Translations under genes and position numbers: made by a program
Notes under the pieces: model-generated
Told to the model about the DNA's origin: nothing
Seen by the model: the letters and a program-made list of their open reading frames with translations, nothing else
Databases searched by the model: none
Origin: a virus
DNA length: 44,256 bases
Reading direction: 5' to 3' (one strand)
Virus record (IMG/VR): IMGVR_UViG_3300030110_004183
Location: 1 to 44,256 of that record
Shown here: in pieces, positions 28,377 to 35,907 of the stretch
Layout of the letters: every line of letters starts with the position of its first letter
Numbering within the stretch: position 1 is the first letter of the stretch

Positions 28377-28808
28377 ATGAGCGACACGCAGACCTTGACC
28401 CCTATACAAGGCGCTTCAGATTACTCCCTGTCTGAAAATGGTTACGTCTACAACACGAAGACCAAGAAGAGAATGGCCCGCCGCTGGATCGACTCCGGTT
28501 GGCAGACGCAGGTCAAAGCCGACGACGGCTCTACACGCCGTATCCGGCACACCGATCCTGAAGCCCGCACCCGAACCCTGCCTCTTGATTCCTACGCCCC
28601 GATTCCTGATTATCCCGACTACGCCGTGACCCCCTATGGAGCGGTTTGGAAGATTAAGAATCTTGTAGGCGGAGGAGGACGCCATCCTTTTATTGTTACG
28701 GAGTCTTACAGGGGTAACCAACCCTATGTCCGCTTACGAAATATGGAGGGCAAAAAACACAACATCCCCGTGTCCCGCATCATGAACACCTGCTACCCCA
28801 ACTCTTGA
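28377..28808 (+). CDS. NUMOD4-like protein without a nuclease domain
   Basis: 143 residues from the ATG at 28377. Residues 76-98 (IPDYPDYAVTPYGAVWKIKN) match the NUMOD4 motif found in HNH homing endonucleases. The tail HNIPVSRIMNTCYPN resembles the segment that usually leads into the HNH core. Residues 14-35 (SDYSLSENGYVYNTKTKKRM) look like a second, related unit. No HNH or GIY-YIG catalytic residues are present. It may be the DNA-binding remnant of a homing endonuclease or a regulator that reuses the domain. It lies between the hairpin element and the portal gene. Confidence 0.7.
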   Translation: MSDTQTLTPIQGASDYSLSENGYVYNTKTKKRMARRWIDSGWQTQVKADDGSTRRIRHTDPEARTRTLPLDSYAPIPDYPDYAVTPYGAVWKIKNLVGGGGRHPFIVTESYRGNQPYVRLRNMEGKKHNIPVSRIMNTCYPNS

Positions 28809-28842
28809 CAGGGAAAAGGATACAGGTATCATAAATTTTCTA

Positions 28843-31068
28843 ATGTCGGACATGTATGGACTGGAGAATCTAGACCTTGAGGGGCTAGACGAAAAGGGAA
28901 AACCTGCTGAGACCCGTCTCAAGGATGTTAAGTCGGCTATCAATATATTTAACTCTTTGCATAGAGCCGATGAGGGGTCGGCGGTGAACCGCGCTAGAGT
29001 AGATGCGATGTTTGATGGGGCTGCCCCATACAACGCTTCTAAGCTCGCAGTCAGCGGGCAGTCTTTAAAGACCAACCTCAACTTCGGAGAAGCCCAGCGG
29101 ATTTTGGATGTTGCGTTATCCGCGTATGTAGATTTGTACAGTTCGTTGGAGCGGTTCGTGGATGTGAAGGCTACTGTTGGTGAACGCAGCTCAACAGGCC
29201 CGAAAGAAGAGATCGTTGCGGAAGAGCTGACGCATATGTTCAGGAACTGGCCTGAGTTCCATTCCTCTTACCTGCGCCTTTGTACAACGTTCATTAAGCA
29301 CGGTGTAGGGATCGCGTATTTTGATTCGGCCGACGACTGGCGTTTTAAAGTTGGCAGTTTTGCCGACATGCTGATCCCCCGACAGACACCTGCTACTGAA
29401 GAGAATATTGATGTGGCAGTGGGTAGGAGGCAATACCACCTACATGAGCTTTACTCTTTTATCAGAAACGAAAAGGCGGCGGAAGCCGTTGGTTGGGATG
29501 TGGCTGAAGTGAAGCGGGTGATGGTCAAGAATCTGAAGCATTCTGGCCGCGCTAATAGTGGCAACATGCTTAATGAGTTTGAGGCCCTGCAAGCAGAGAT
29601 AAAGAATAACGACATCCACACCGGTATCCAGAACCCGACTGTCGATGTCCTGCACTTCTGGGTGCGGGAACTTGACGGAAGTGTGAGCCATTACATTTGC
29701 TCGGAGCAGTCGCCGAAGGACTTCATGTATAAGAAGCCCAGCCGATACGCTAGTCCTGAGCAGGCTTACATCATGTTTACTTACGGCGTTGGTAGTAATG
29801 GTACTTACCATTCTATTCGTGGTTTGGGCCAGCGTATATTCAACCATGTCCAGACCAGCAACCGGTTGCGTTGCCAGCAGATTGATGGCGCAATGCTATC
29901 TTCGGCTGTGATGATCCAGCCAGAGAACCAGCGGTCACTGGACGAGTTGCAGTTTACTTTTTATGGGGCGTACGCCGTGATGTCCCCGAACGTGAAGATC
30001 GTAGAGAAAGCTATTCCTAATTTGGGAACTGCTGTTCAACCAGCCCTGCAAGACCTGACTCAACAACTACAGTTGAATACTGATACAATCAGTCCATATG
30101 GTCCTCAGCAGGGTTCACCTTACAGGAACCAGATGCAGGTGGTATCGGACATGGATGTCGCTACCCGCATTAGTGGTTCAACCCTTAACTTGTTCTACGC
30201 TAGTTGGAATCGCCTGATGCGCGAAATGGTTAGGCGAGTCGTCCAGTCTAAGAAACAAGACAAAGCGGTTAAGGACTTTTATTCTAGATGTGAGAAACGA
30301 GGTGTAGATGCAGAATTCATCAAAAAACTCGATGTCGAAAGAACCAAAGCGGTTCGCTCCATTGGCAGCGGATCGCTCGCCAACCGACTTGTATCTCTTC
30401 GAGAGTTGCAGGGCATTAGTGGTCAATTCGATGATGTTGGTCGTCGCAATCTCACTAGGGATATTGTTAGCACTCGCGTGGGTCACGACTTGGCCGACCG
30501 CTATGTTTCGGCGGAAGTGGAGAGCCGTCCAACAGTGGATACGAAGATAGCAGTTCTTGAGAATAGCCAATTGCAGCAAGGTCAGCCTGTCCCAGTTGTG
30601 TCTAGTGAGTTGCATGGGCAACATTTGCAGGTACATGTCCCGCTCTTGCAACAGATCATTGAAGGCATAAACGCTGGGCAGGTTGACCCGCAGCAAGCTC
30701 TTCCTGTGCTGCAAGCATTGTATCAGCATATTAGCGAGACAGTCCAGTTCGCCGCAGGTGACCCAGCTTTGGAAGGGCTGGTGTCTCAGACAAATCAAGT
30801 CTTACAATTCGCTGAAGAAGCCATCAATAACACCATGAAGGCTTTAGAAAAAATCCAACGGGACCAAGCGCAAGCCGCTGAAGAGTCTGGAGGACAACCA
30901 ACCGGTCCTTCTGAAGTTGACATGAAGATGCAAAAGGCTCAGGTTGAAATGCAGATCGCCCAACAAAAAGCGGAACTCGATATGGCGATTAAGCAACGTA
31001 AGTTTGAGCAAGAGCAGGCTATGCGCGATGCAAAAGCTGCTCTTGAGTTCCGAGAAGAACAAGTATAA
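28843..31068 (+). CDS. Portal protein
   Basis: 741 residues, within the usual range of podovirus-type portals. The core pattern fits portals of marine podovirus-like phages: LNFGEAQRILDVALSAYVDL near 70-90, IKHGVGIAYFDSADDWRF near 150, QTSNRLRCQQIDGAML near 340, and a helical C-terminal part rich in Gln (about 570-741, with IAQQKAELDMAIKQRKFEQE). The ring of portal subunits is the DNA entry and exit channel at one capsid vertex. A purine-rich AAAGGA lies about 25 nt upstream, too far for normal spacing. The next gene starts in a TAATG overlap. Identified from sequence features plus position before scaffold and capsid. Confidence 0.85.
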   Translation: MSDMYGLENLDLEGLDEKGKPAETRLKDVKSAINIFNSLHRADEGSAVNRARVDAMFDGAAPYNASKLAVSGQSLKTNLNFGEAQRILDVALSAYVDLYSSLERFVDVKATVGERSSTGPKEEIVAEELTHMFRNWPEFHSSYLRLCTTFIKHGVGIAYFDSADDWRFKVGSFADMLIPRQTPATEENIDVAVGRRQYHLHELYSFIRNEKAAEAVGWDVAEVKRVMVKNLKHSGRANSGNMLNEFEALQAEIKNNDIHTGIQNPTVDVLHFWVRELDGSVSHYICSEQSPKDFMYKKPSRYASPEQAYIMFTYGVGSNGTYHSIRGLGQRIFNHVQTSNRLRCQQIDGAMLSSAVMIQPENQRSLDELQFTFYGAYAVMSPNVKIVEKAIPNLGTAVQPALQDLTQQLQLNTDTISPYGPQQGSPYRNQMQVVSDMDVATRISGSTLNLFYASWNRLMREMVRRVVQSKKQDKAVKDFYSRCEKRGVDAEFIKKLDVERTKAVRSIGSGSLANRLVSLRELQGISGQFDDVGRRNLTRDIVSTRVGHDLADRYVSAEVESRPTVDTKIAVLENSQLQQGQPVPVVSSELHGQHLQVHVPLLQQIIEGINAGQVDPQQALPVLQALYQHISETVQFAAGDPALEGLVSQTNQVLQFAEEAINNTMKALEKIQRDQAQAAEESGGQPTGPSEVDMKMQKAQVEMQIAQQKAELDMAIKQRKFEQEQAMRDAKAALEFREEQV

Positions 31069-31373
31069 TGCCCCAGAAAAAGAAACCCACCGTTCCAATT
31101 AAATTGGAGTGGTGGTTTAATGATATAAAAGCTGTATCGAAGCTGCAAGAGATCGTGGGAGAACCCGCACTCCAGCAAGCTATTGCCATTCTTAAAGAGG
31201 CCGCTGGCCCTACTGTTTCCTCTATTGGGACCGACCCACAGGAAAATAGTCATAAATTAAGTTGGTATGCGGGCTATAGAGATGCTTTCAATGATTTGGA
31301 AAAACTAACCAAACAACCAAACTCAGGCCCACAACCAACAATTGACGAATGGACTCACATACAGAATCCGTAG
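31068..31373 (+). CDS. 101-aa protein between portal and scaffold
   Basis: The start overlaps the portal stop (TAATG), and the 3' end overlaps the scaffold gene by 25 nt. A small soluble protein (LEWWFNDIKAVSKLQEIVG, HKLSWYAGYRDAFNDLEKL). Its position suggests a head-assembly accessory. No domain recognised. Confidence 0.7.
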   Translation: MPQKKKPTVPIKLEWWFNDIKAVSKLQEIVGEPALQQAIAILKEAAGPTVSSIGTDPQENSHKLSWYAGYRDAFNDLEKLTKQPNSGPQPTIDEWTHIQNP

Positions 31374-32551
31374 TAGAGGACGCACCTAGCGTAGAAGCAC
31401 TCCCTGATGTAGGGGGCGAAGATCTTTCTTTTGAAGATTCATTAGAAGCAGCCCTCGCGGGGCTTGGGAATACAGCAGAAGAACCAGTCGCTGAAGAACC
31501 TACTGAAGAACCAGTCGCTGAAGAACCTACTGAAGAACCAGTTGTTGAGGAACTTACTGAAGAACCAGTTGCCGAAGAACCTACTGAAGAACCAGTTGCT
31601 GAAGAAAATACCAGCGAAGAGCCTATCGAGGCCCTTACTGAGGATATTGGCGACGACTGGACCCCGAAAGCTGCATCTCGATTCAAGGAGCTTAAAACAG
31701 AACTAAAGACTAATCGCACCGAATTAGAGGCTTTACGTCAACAACAGACAGAATATGAGGCTAAAATCAAAGAATTGACGGGGTTAGCTGAAAATAAGGA
31801 CGTTGAGCAGCTACAGACCAAGTTAGCTGACTTTGAACAGCAGCAAATGTTTACTAATTTGGAGGCTACTGAGGCCTATAAAGAGGCTATTACCGAGCCT
31901 TTATCAGCTTTGATGGAGCAAGCAGACCAAATTGCAGATAAATACGAAGTAGATCCTGACACTTTGGTCGATATATTAGCCCTAGATGACCCAGAACAGC
32001 AGGATGAGCAGCTTGATGAACTACTCCCGCAGGCTACAGACAGGGATAAAGCTAAGATTTACCGTATTTTAGAGGATATCGAGCCAATAGTTCAACGTAG
32101 ACAGCACCTTTTTGACAATGCAGAGGAGGCTTTGGGCGAGGCTAAAGCTCTGGAAGAGAAAGAAGAAGCCCAAAAAGCGGCTGAAAAAGCAACTTTAAGG
32201 GCTAATGTTACCCGAAATGTGGTGGAAAGGGTGCGGCAAAAGCTGCCTTTCTTGGCTGGGTTAGACAATTTAGACATGGAGGCCATCCAAACTAAAGCCG
32301 CAGAGAGCGACCCTTCTGTAATACACCCCGTTGATTACGCTTATAATGCTGTATCTGCCCAGCTTTTGCCAAATGTAGTCAAAGCTTACGTCTCTATGCG
32401 TAAAGAAAATGAGCTTTTGACAGACAGACTTGCAGATTATGAGTCTGCTGAACCAGCAATGTCGGGGCAGACCAAAAGCACAGCTTCGCCGTCCGGTGTC
32501 ACCGGAGAGATGAGCTTTGAAGAAAGCATTGCAGCCGCTCTAGGCGGTTAG
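31349..32551 (+). CDS. Acidic scaffolding-like protein
   Basis: 400 residues, very acidic. Residues about 44-88 are a 9-residue repeat (TEEPVAEEP) encoded by a 27-bp tandem repeat starting near 31477. The middle is coiled coil (about 108-170 and 240-300). The order portal, scaffold, capsid and this composition are typical of phage scaffolding proteins, which guide capsid assembly and then leave. A short motif occurs at both ends: LSFEDSLEAALAGLG near residue 26 and MSFEESIAAALGG at the C-terminus. Such terminal motifs could contact capsid subunits, which is inference. Confidence 0.78.
   Translation: MDSHTESVVEDAPSVEALPDVGGEDLSFEDSLEAALAGLGNTAEEPVAEEPTEEPVAEEPTEEPVVEELTEEPVAEEPTEEPVAEENTSEEPIEALTEDIGDDWTPKAASRFKELKTELKTNRTELEALRQQQTEYEAKIKELTGLAENKDVEQLQTKLADFEQQQMFTNLEATEAYKEAITEPLSALMEQADQIADKYEVDPDTLVDILALDDPEQQDEQLDELLPQATDRDKAKIYRILEDIEPIVQRRQHLFDNAEEALGEAKALEEKEEAQKAAEKATLRANVTRNVVERVRQKLPFLAGLDNLDMEAIQTKAAESDPSVIHPVDYAYNAVSAQLLPNVVKAYVSMRKENELLTDRLADYESAEPAMSGQTKSTASPSGVTGEMSFEESIAAALGG
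31477..31611 (+). repeat. 27-bp tandem repeat in the scaffold gene
   Basis: About five units encoding TEEPVAEEP-like nonapeptides, with synonymous and a few replacement differences. It is likely a length-variable linker. Confidence 0.85.
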
Positions 32552-32611
32552 CCATACGTCACCCAATAGGGCAATTACATCAAGCCCGCCTATCTGGTAT
32601 GATGGTAGGGC

Positions 32612-32815
32612 GTGAAAAAGGCGGCTACATTTACGGAAACCATTGTGGTTGTCGCAATTACGATGATTCTGACCGGCCTTGTGATTGAAGCCGCGTTCCG
32701 AGTTTACGAGAGTTTCACCAATGTGAAGAAAGAACAACACATCTACGACCCCCAGAATTCGCACCCTTCAGGCAACACGATTTATACTAGAGGTTCCCCC
32801 AACCCACCCCCGTGA
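32612..32815 (+). CDS. 67-aa single-span membrane protein
   Basis: The start is GTG at 32612. A short basic N-terminus (MKKAATFTET) is followed by a hydrophobic span (about residues 10-28, IVVVAITMILTGLVIEA) and a polar, Pro-rich tail. The N-terminus recalls type IV prepilins, but the conserved Gly-Phe-x-x-x-Glu spacing is not there. A holin, spanin or envelope-associated role is possible given the lipoprotein gene nearby. A possible extended -10 (TGGTATGAT) lies 9 bp upstream. It is between the scaffold gene and a terminator. Confidence 0.5.
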   Translation: MKKAATFTETIVVVAITMILTGLVIEAAFRVYESFTNVKKEQHIYDPQNSHPSGNTIYTRGSPNPPP

Positions 32816-32834
32816 AAACCTTGAGTCACGGTAA

Positions 32835-32861
32835 ATCGACACGTTTTCAGAACATGTCGAT
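32835..32861 (+). other. Hairpin of unknown role
   Basis: ATCGACACG (32835-32843) and CATGTCGAT (32853-32861) form a stem with one mismatch around a 9-nt loop. There is no T-run after it. It lies 14 nt before the terminator. Confidence 0.5.
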
Positions 32862-32876
32862 GATTTAGACATAAAC

Positions 32877-32914
32877 CCCGCCCTGACAGCTACTTCAGGA
32901 CGGGCTTTATTTTA
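32877..32914 (+). terminator. Intrinsic terminator between convergent genes
   Basis: Arms CCCGCCCTGA (32877-32886) and TCAGGACGGG (32895-32904), one mismatch, 8-nt loop, followed by CTTTATTTTA. It ends the portal-scaffold unit from the left. On the other strand the same hairpin is followed by GTTTATG, so it may also stop the leftward lipoprotein transcript. Confidence 0.8.
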
Positions 32915-32974
32915 GTATGTGCCCTTGGGCTTCGGCTTACCGCTGCCCTTTGGCTTAGGCTTTTTTGGCTTCAT
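32912..32974 (-). CDS. 20-aa Lys/Pro/Gly peptide (tentative)
   Basis: MKPKKPKPKGSGKPKPKGTY begins 4 nt after the lipoprotein stop and ends at the terminator. The KPKPKG repeat and the coupling to the lipoprotein gene suggest a translated small protein, but so short a frame may be chance. Confidence 0.3.
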   Translation of the reverse strand: MKPKKPKPKGSGKPKPKGTY

Positions 32975-32978
32975 CCGG

Positions 32979-33188
32979 TTACTTTTCAGTTGAAGGCTCT
33001 TCTTCTGTAGGAATCAAGTCTAGCCCAATACAGAACTTGGGGGGCATAGGCCGGAGTTCGAGGTCCAGCTTTGCTGACGTTGATGGGGATGTAAAAGGGA
33101 GGGGCACTTGCCCACCCAGATCTGCTGTAGAGCAGGAGGCCAGACAAAATGGGACAATTGCTACAATCCCTAGTAGTTTAGTTTTCAT
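32979..33188 (-). CDS. Small Pro-rich lipoprotein
   Basis: 69 residues from the ATG at 33188. MKTKLLGIVAIVPFCLASC is a lipoprotein signal peptide with lipobox LASC (Cys19). The mature part is about 50 residues, Pro-rich (PLPFTSPSTS, LRPMPPKF) and ends acidic. Small Pro-rich outer-membrane lipoproteins in phages are often o-spanins (Rz1-like), which help disrupt the outer membrane at lysis. Here no i-spanin gene overlaps it on the same strand, so the assignment is tentative. It is transcribed against the surrounding late genes, which suggests separate control or a moron-type gene. Confidence 0.6.
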   Translation of the reverse strand: MKTKLLGIVAIVPFCLASCSTADLGGQVPLPFTSPSTSAKLDLELRPMPPKFCIGLDLIPTEEEPSTEK

Positions 33189-33237
33189 GGTAATTCGTTT
33201 TAAGTTTCGCGAGCAGGGATGTCCAGAAAATAGTGTA

Positions 33238-33266
33238 TTGACACAGATATGGTTTTCCACAATAAT
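33238..33266 (+). promoter_or_regulatory. Sigma-70-like promoter for the capsid gene
   Basis: TTGACA (33238-33243), 17 bp, AATAAT (33261-33266), that is six of six and five of six consensus bases. The predicted start near 33273 gives a leader of about 200 nt before the capsid ATG, holding the duplicated hairpin. Confidence 0.75.
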
Positions 33267-33287
33267 ACCTCACATATAGCGTGCGAC

Positions 33288-33381
33288 GGTTGCTCTAGCC
33301 ATAAAATAGTTCTAGTTGCACACAACTGGGCTCTGACCCTTATAGAAGAACGCTGGTTGCTCTAGCCATTAACTAGTTCTA
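33288..33381 (+). repeat. Two 27-bp direct repeats in the capsid leader
   Basis: Copies at 33288-33314 and 33355-33381 differ at two positions. Each starts with GGTTGCTCTAGCC, which can fold as a 4-bp hairpin with a 5-nt loop in RNA, and ends with TAGTTCTA. Copy 1 is also enclosed by GUGCGAC/GUUGCAC (33281-33287, 33315-33321). The 280 bp from 33189 to 33470 contains no gene; it holds this leader and the promoter. Confidence 0.85.
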
Positions 33382-33470
33382 AGAAGCGGGATTCACCTAC
33401 AACTCTTCTTGGCCTTTCCCTCAGTAGGGATCTAGGTCTATTTCTACTTAATTTCTTACTATATAATACA

Positions 33471-34832
33471 ATGGCATTCGGACCTCCCGGAACTCTTATC
33501 AATGTCGGCGCTGATGGCGCAGTTGACAATATTAACACCATTCTGACTCAGGAAGCTGGTCGGATTGGGCAGGACATCCACAAAGCGACTCTTCACACCA
33601 GTCCTTGGATGGACCTTATTAAGCAAGCGACCTTCCCAGAAGGGATGGGCTACACCCTGAACACGCTCATTTATGATCGTGCGCTGCCTATCACTCCTCT
33701 TGACAAAGATCTTGGAGATGGGTCTGGTCAGTCTGTCGGAACCGACTGGTCCGCACTGGGCGTTACTCAAGCTTCTGCCTCACGGGGATTCACTGGTGGT
33801 CAAACTGAGACTACTGCGAGCCTTCCAACGGAAGATGCAAACGTCAACATCATTGACTTCTCAAAGCAGCTCAAGTCCTACAGCCTCAGCCGTGCTGTGA
33901 TCGAGTCTCCTCGGATTAACGTCGAGGAACTTCGCTACGCCGCACACCGCGCCGAGCAGCTTCGGGCTATCATGGATCTCCTTAAGGAGTCTACTCGTCA
34001 GTCTTGGGAAGACCGCTATCGTCAGCAGTATGACCAGATTTGCGACAATGTTGTGTATGCTAAAGCCGCCGCCTCCCGTTTCACTACTGGTGCAGAAGGT
34101 AAGGCAACACACGGTCCATCCGGTGATCTGCTTGATATTGATGACACTGCTCTTACCACTGGTGGAGATGGCACTGACAACGATGCTATCGACACCGACG
34201 CTAACATTTCTAACGCTCTTCTGGATAAGATCTACTTCCAGCTCGTGCGTAAGGGTGCAGGCAACAATGCCTTTGGCCGTGAGAATGGTCGCCCAGTGTT
34301 CACCCTCGTGTGTTCCTCTGAGGCCTCCTATCAGCTTATGACTGAAGCAGGGTTCCGCGATGATGTGCGTTACAACAACGCTAAGGTCTCTGACCTCATC
34401 GCTCCACTCGGTGTCGAAAAGTCCTTCAGAGGGTTCTACCACCTGATTGACGACATGGCTCCTCGTTTCAACCTCACACTTTCTAGTGAAAAGCTGGTTA
34501 ATGTGCCTGTTTATGACGTTGATGTGACCAACAACAAGGTCCAGATCAACGCCGCTTATGACAGCGCAGATGTTGAGGTTGCTTACATCCTGCACCAAGA
34601 CGTAATGGAGTCTCTGATTCCGGCACCTATTGGTAATGTGAACGGCCTCGCCTTTGATCCTGTATCATACAAGGGCGACTTCAAATGGACGAATATCCCT
34701 GACGTTCAGCGTAATCCAGATGGCACGATTGGTTTCTTCCGCGGCATTATGGCCAGCGCATCGAAGCCAATTAAGACTGACTTCGGTTACGTCATCTTGT
34801 TCAAGCGCACCAGCAGCACCCCTGCTGCGTAA
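33471..34832 (+). CDS. Major capsid protein
   Basis: 453 residues. The N-terminus has TLHTSPWMDLIKQATFPEG followed by MGYTLNTLIYDRALP, a pattern I associate with major capsid proteins of marine podovirus-like phages. The central part is mixed alpha/beta, with RAEQLRAIMDLLKESTRQSWEDRY around residue 160, consistent with the long spine helix of the HK97 fold. It is located after portal and scaffold and has its own promoter and leader. There is no Shine-Dalgarno; the bases before the ATG are A/T-rich (ATATAATACA). The gene is followed by a strong hairpin. Confidence 0.88.
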   Translation: MAFGPPGTLINVGADGAVDNINTILTQEAGRIGQDIHKATLHTSPWMDLIKQATFPEGMGYTLNTLIYDRALPITPLDKDLGDGSGQSVGTDWSALGVTQASASRGFTGGQTETTASLPTEDANVNIIDFSKQLKSYSLSRAVIESPRINVEELRYAAHRAEQLRAIMDLLKESTRQSWEDRYRQQYDQICDNVVYAKAAASRFTTGAEGKATHGPSGDLLDIDDTALTTGGDGTDNDAIDTDANISNALLDKIYFQLVRKGAGNNAFGRENGRPVFTLVCSSEASYQLMTEAGFRDDVRYNNAKVSDLIAPLGVEKSFRGFYHLIDDMAPRFNLTLSSEKLVNVPVYDVDVTNNKVQINAAYDSADVEVAYILHQDVMESLIPAPIGNVNGLAFDPVSYKGDFKWTNIPDVQRNPDGTIGFFRGIMASASKPIKTDFGYVILFKRTSSTPAA

Positions 34833-34847
34833 GGTATCATAACTTGT

Positions 34848-34878
34848 GCGGGGTGGCGGTTAATCACTGCCACCCCGC
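34848..34878 (+). other. Strong hairpin after the capsid gene
   Basis: A perfect 10-bp stem GCGGGGTGGC / GCCACCCCGC with an 11-nt loop, but no T-run on either side. It probably protects or processes the abundant capsid mRNA, or acts as a weak terminator. Confidence 0.7.
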
Positions 34879-34896
34879 GCTAAACCACTTTATATC

Positions 34897-35088
34897 ATGC
34901 CAACTCTTGATGATGCCCCCACGATTGAAACACTCACTTCAATTAACCTTGTAGGGAGTGGCGACAGCACAGATGTCACTACCCAGATTCATGAAAATGA
35001 CCTTATTCAAGTTTTTGATGTGTCTGAGCAAAAGGCTAAAGTAGTCACACTTAAAGTGCTGGCCGCAGCACTAAACGTCGCGCTGTAA
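34897..35088 (+). CDS. 63-aa small virion-region protein
   Basis: A small acidic protein (LDDAPTIETLTSINLVGSGDST, HENDLIQVFDVSEQKAK) that lies alone between two hairpins, just after the capsid gene. Its position and size would suit a head decoration or completion protein, but the sequence gives no proof. Confidence 0.6.
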   Translation: MPTLDDAPTIETLTSINLVGSGDSTDVTTQIHENDLIQVFDVSEQKAKVVTLKVLAAALNVAL

Positions 35089-35110
35089 CCCGCCCCTCAC
35101 CCCTAACCAT

Positions 35111-35156
35111 AAATCCCGAACCCCTGAGTAACCCTTCGGGGTTCGGGATTTCTTTT
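35111..35156 (+). terminator. Intrinsic terminator, possibly bidirectional
   Basis: A perfect 14-bp stem AAATCCCGAACCCC (35111-35124) with GGGGTTCGGGATTT (35138-35151), then CTTTTA. It ends the capsid transcript. Confidence 0.88.
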
Positions 35157-35169
35157 ACCTACTAAAACG

Positions 35170-35535
35170 ATGGCTAAGACAAAAGATATGGATGATGAAC
35201 AGATGTTCATGGAGGCGGTAGAGTCCGCTATGGCTTCTAAGTCCCCTGAAGAGGCTGAACCAGAGCAAGCTGAGGAGCCCGAACCAGAGCAAGCTGAGGA
35301 ACCCGAACCAGAACAAGCCCCTGAAGAAGGTGTCGATGAGGACACGGAGAAAGAGGATCAAATGGTTGAAATGGCTAAAGAGTTATTCATGGCTATTTTT
35401 GGTTCTGAATTTGACCCTGAGACTGAGGATCACGCAATGCTCATGGAGCAAATAGTTGAAAAAATGGGTGACCCAGAGTATGCGGACTTAAACCCCAACC
35501 AATTTGCCCTGAAGATGTTTAGGGAGATGGAGTGA
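35170..35535 (+). CDS. Acidic 121-aa protein with PEQAEEPE repeats
   Basis: Very acidic. A central repeat of EPEQAEEP units (about residues 29-55) is followed by a helical C-terminal part (MAKELFMAIFGSEFDPETEDH). It overlaps the next start (TGATG). It could be a head or neck accessory protein. No known domain. Confidence 0.65.
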   Translation: MAKTKDMDDEQMFMEAVESAMASKSPEEAEPEQAEEPEPEQAEEPEPEQAPEEGVDEDTEKEDQMVEMAKELFMAIFGSEFDPETEDHAMLMEQIVEKMGDPEYADLNPNQFALKMFREME

Positions 35536-35876
35536 TGTACGACAAAAGTGAGCAGGGTAAAATGGTCCCTGTCGATTCTCCAGAGAATAAAGGGCACCAT
35601 TCTACGGATAAGGGTTCTGGTGAAGGCCATAAAATGGTTATGCACCAGCTTACTAACCTTCATAAAAATGCAGGAGAACTTCTCCAACACCTGTCTGAGT
35701 GTACTTCCCACCATATGCAGGAAGAATGGGTTAAAAAGAAGATCATCCTCGCTACTGATTATCTCGATTCTGTACGAGATTACGTAATGAGTAGCCACGG
35801 GGGTGAGATGAAAGCCGATAAGGGGGATGGGTTTTTGATGGTTGTCGAGAAGATGATGACCAAGCCCAAGCCTTGA
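35535..35876 (+). CDS. 113-aa His/Met-rich protein
   Basis: The ATG at 35535 overlaps the upstream stop as TGATG; the GTG just before it is not needed. It is helical, with many His and Met residues (HSTDKGSGEGHKMVMHQLTNLHKNAGELLQHL, MQEEWVKKKIILATDYLDSV). Unknown; a neck or tail accessory by position. Confidence 0.65.
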   Translation: MYDKSEQGKMVPVDSPENKGHHSTDKGSGEGHKMVMHQLTNLHKNAGELLQHLSECTSHHMQEEWVKKKIILATDYLDSVRDYVMSSHGGEMKADKGDGFLMVVEKMMTKPKP

Positions 35877-35907
35877 ACCTCACCCCCAAATCCTGTAAAG
35901 TAAGTTT

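Noticed and set aside
30178-30798. 206-codon minus-strand frame opposite the portal gene
   Set aside because: Antisense shadow; the portal frame is continuous and recognisable across it.
32612-32815. Type IV prepilin
   Set aside because: The N-terminus is only superficially like a prepilin; the cleavage-site Gly and the Glu at position five of the mature protein are not in register.
33281-33321. tRNA or tRNA-like gene in the capsid leader
   Set aside because: The short stems do not form a cloverleaf, and there is no T-loop sequence or acceptor stem.
33861-34598. 245-codon minus-strand frame opposite the capsid gene
   Set aside because: The plus strand encodes a recognisable capsid protein; the opposite frame has no motif and no leader.
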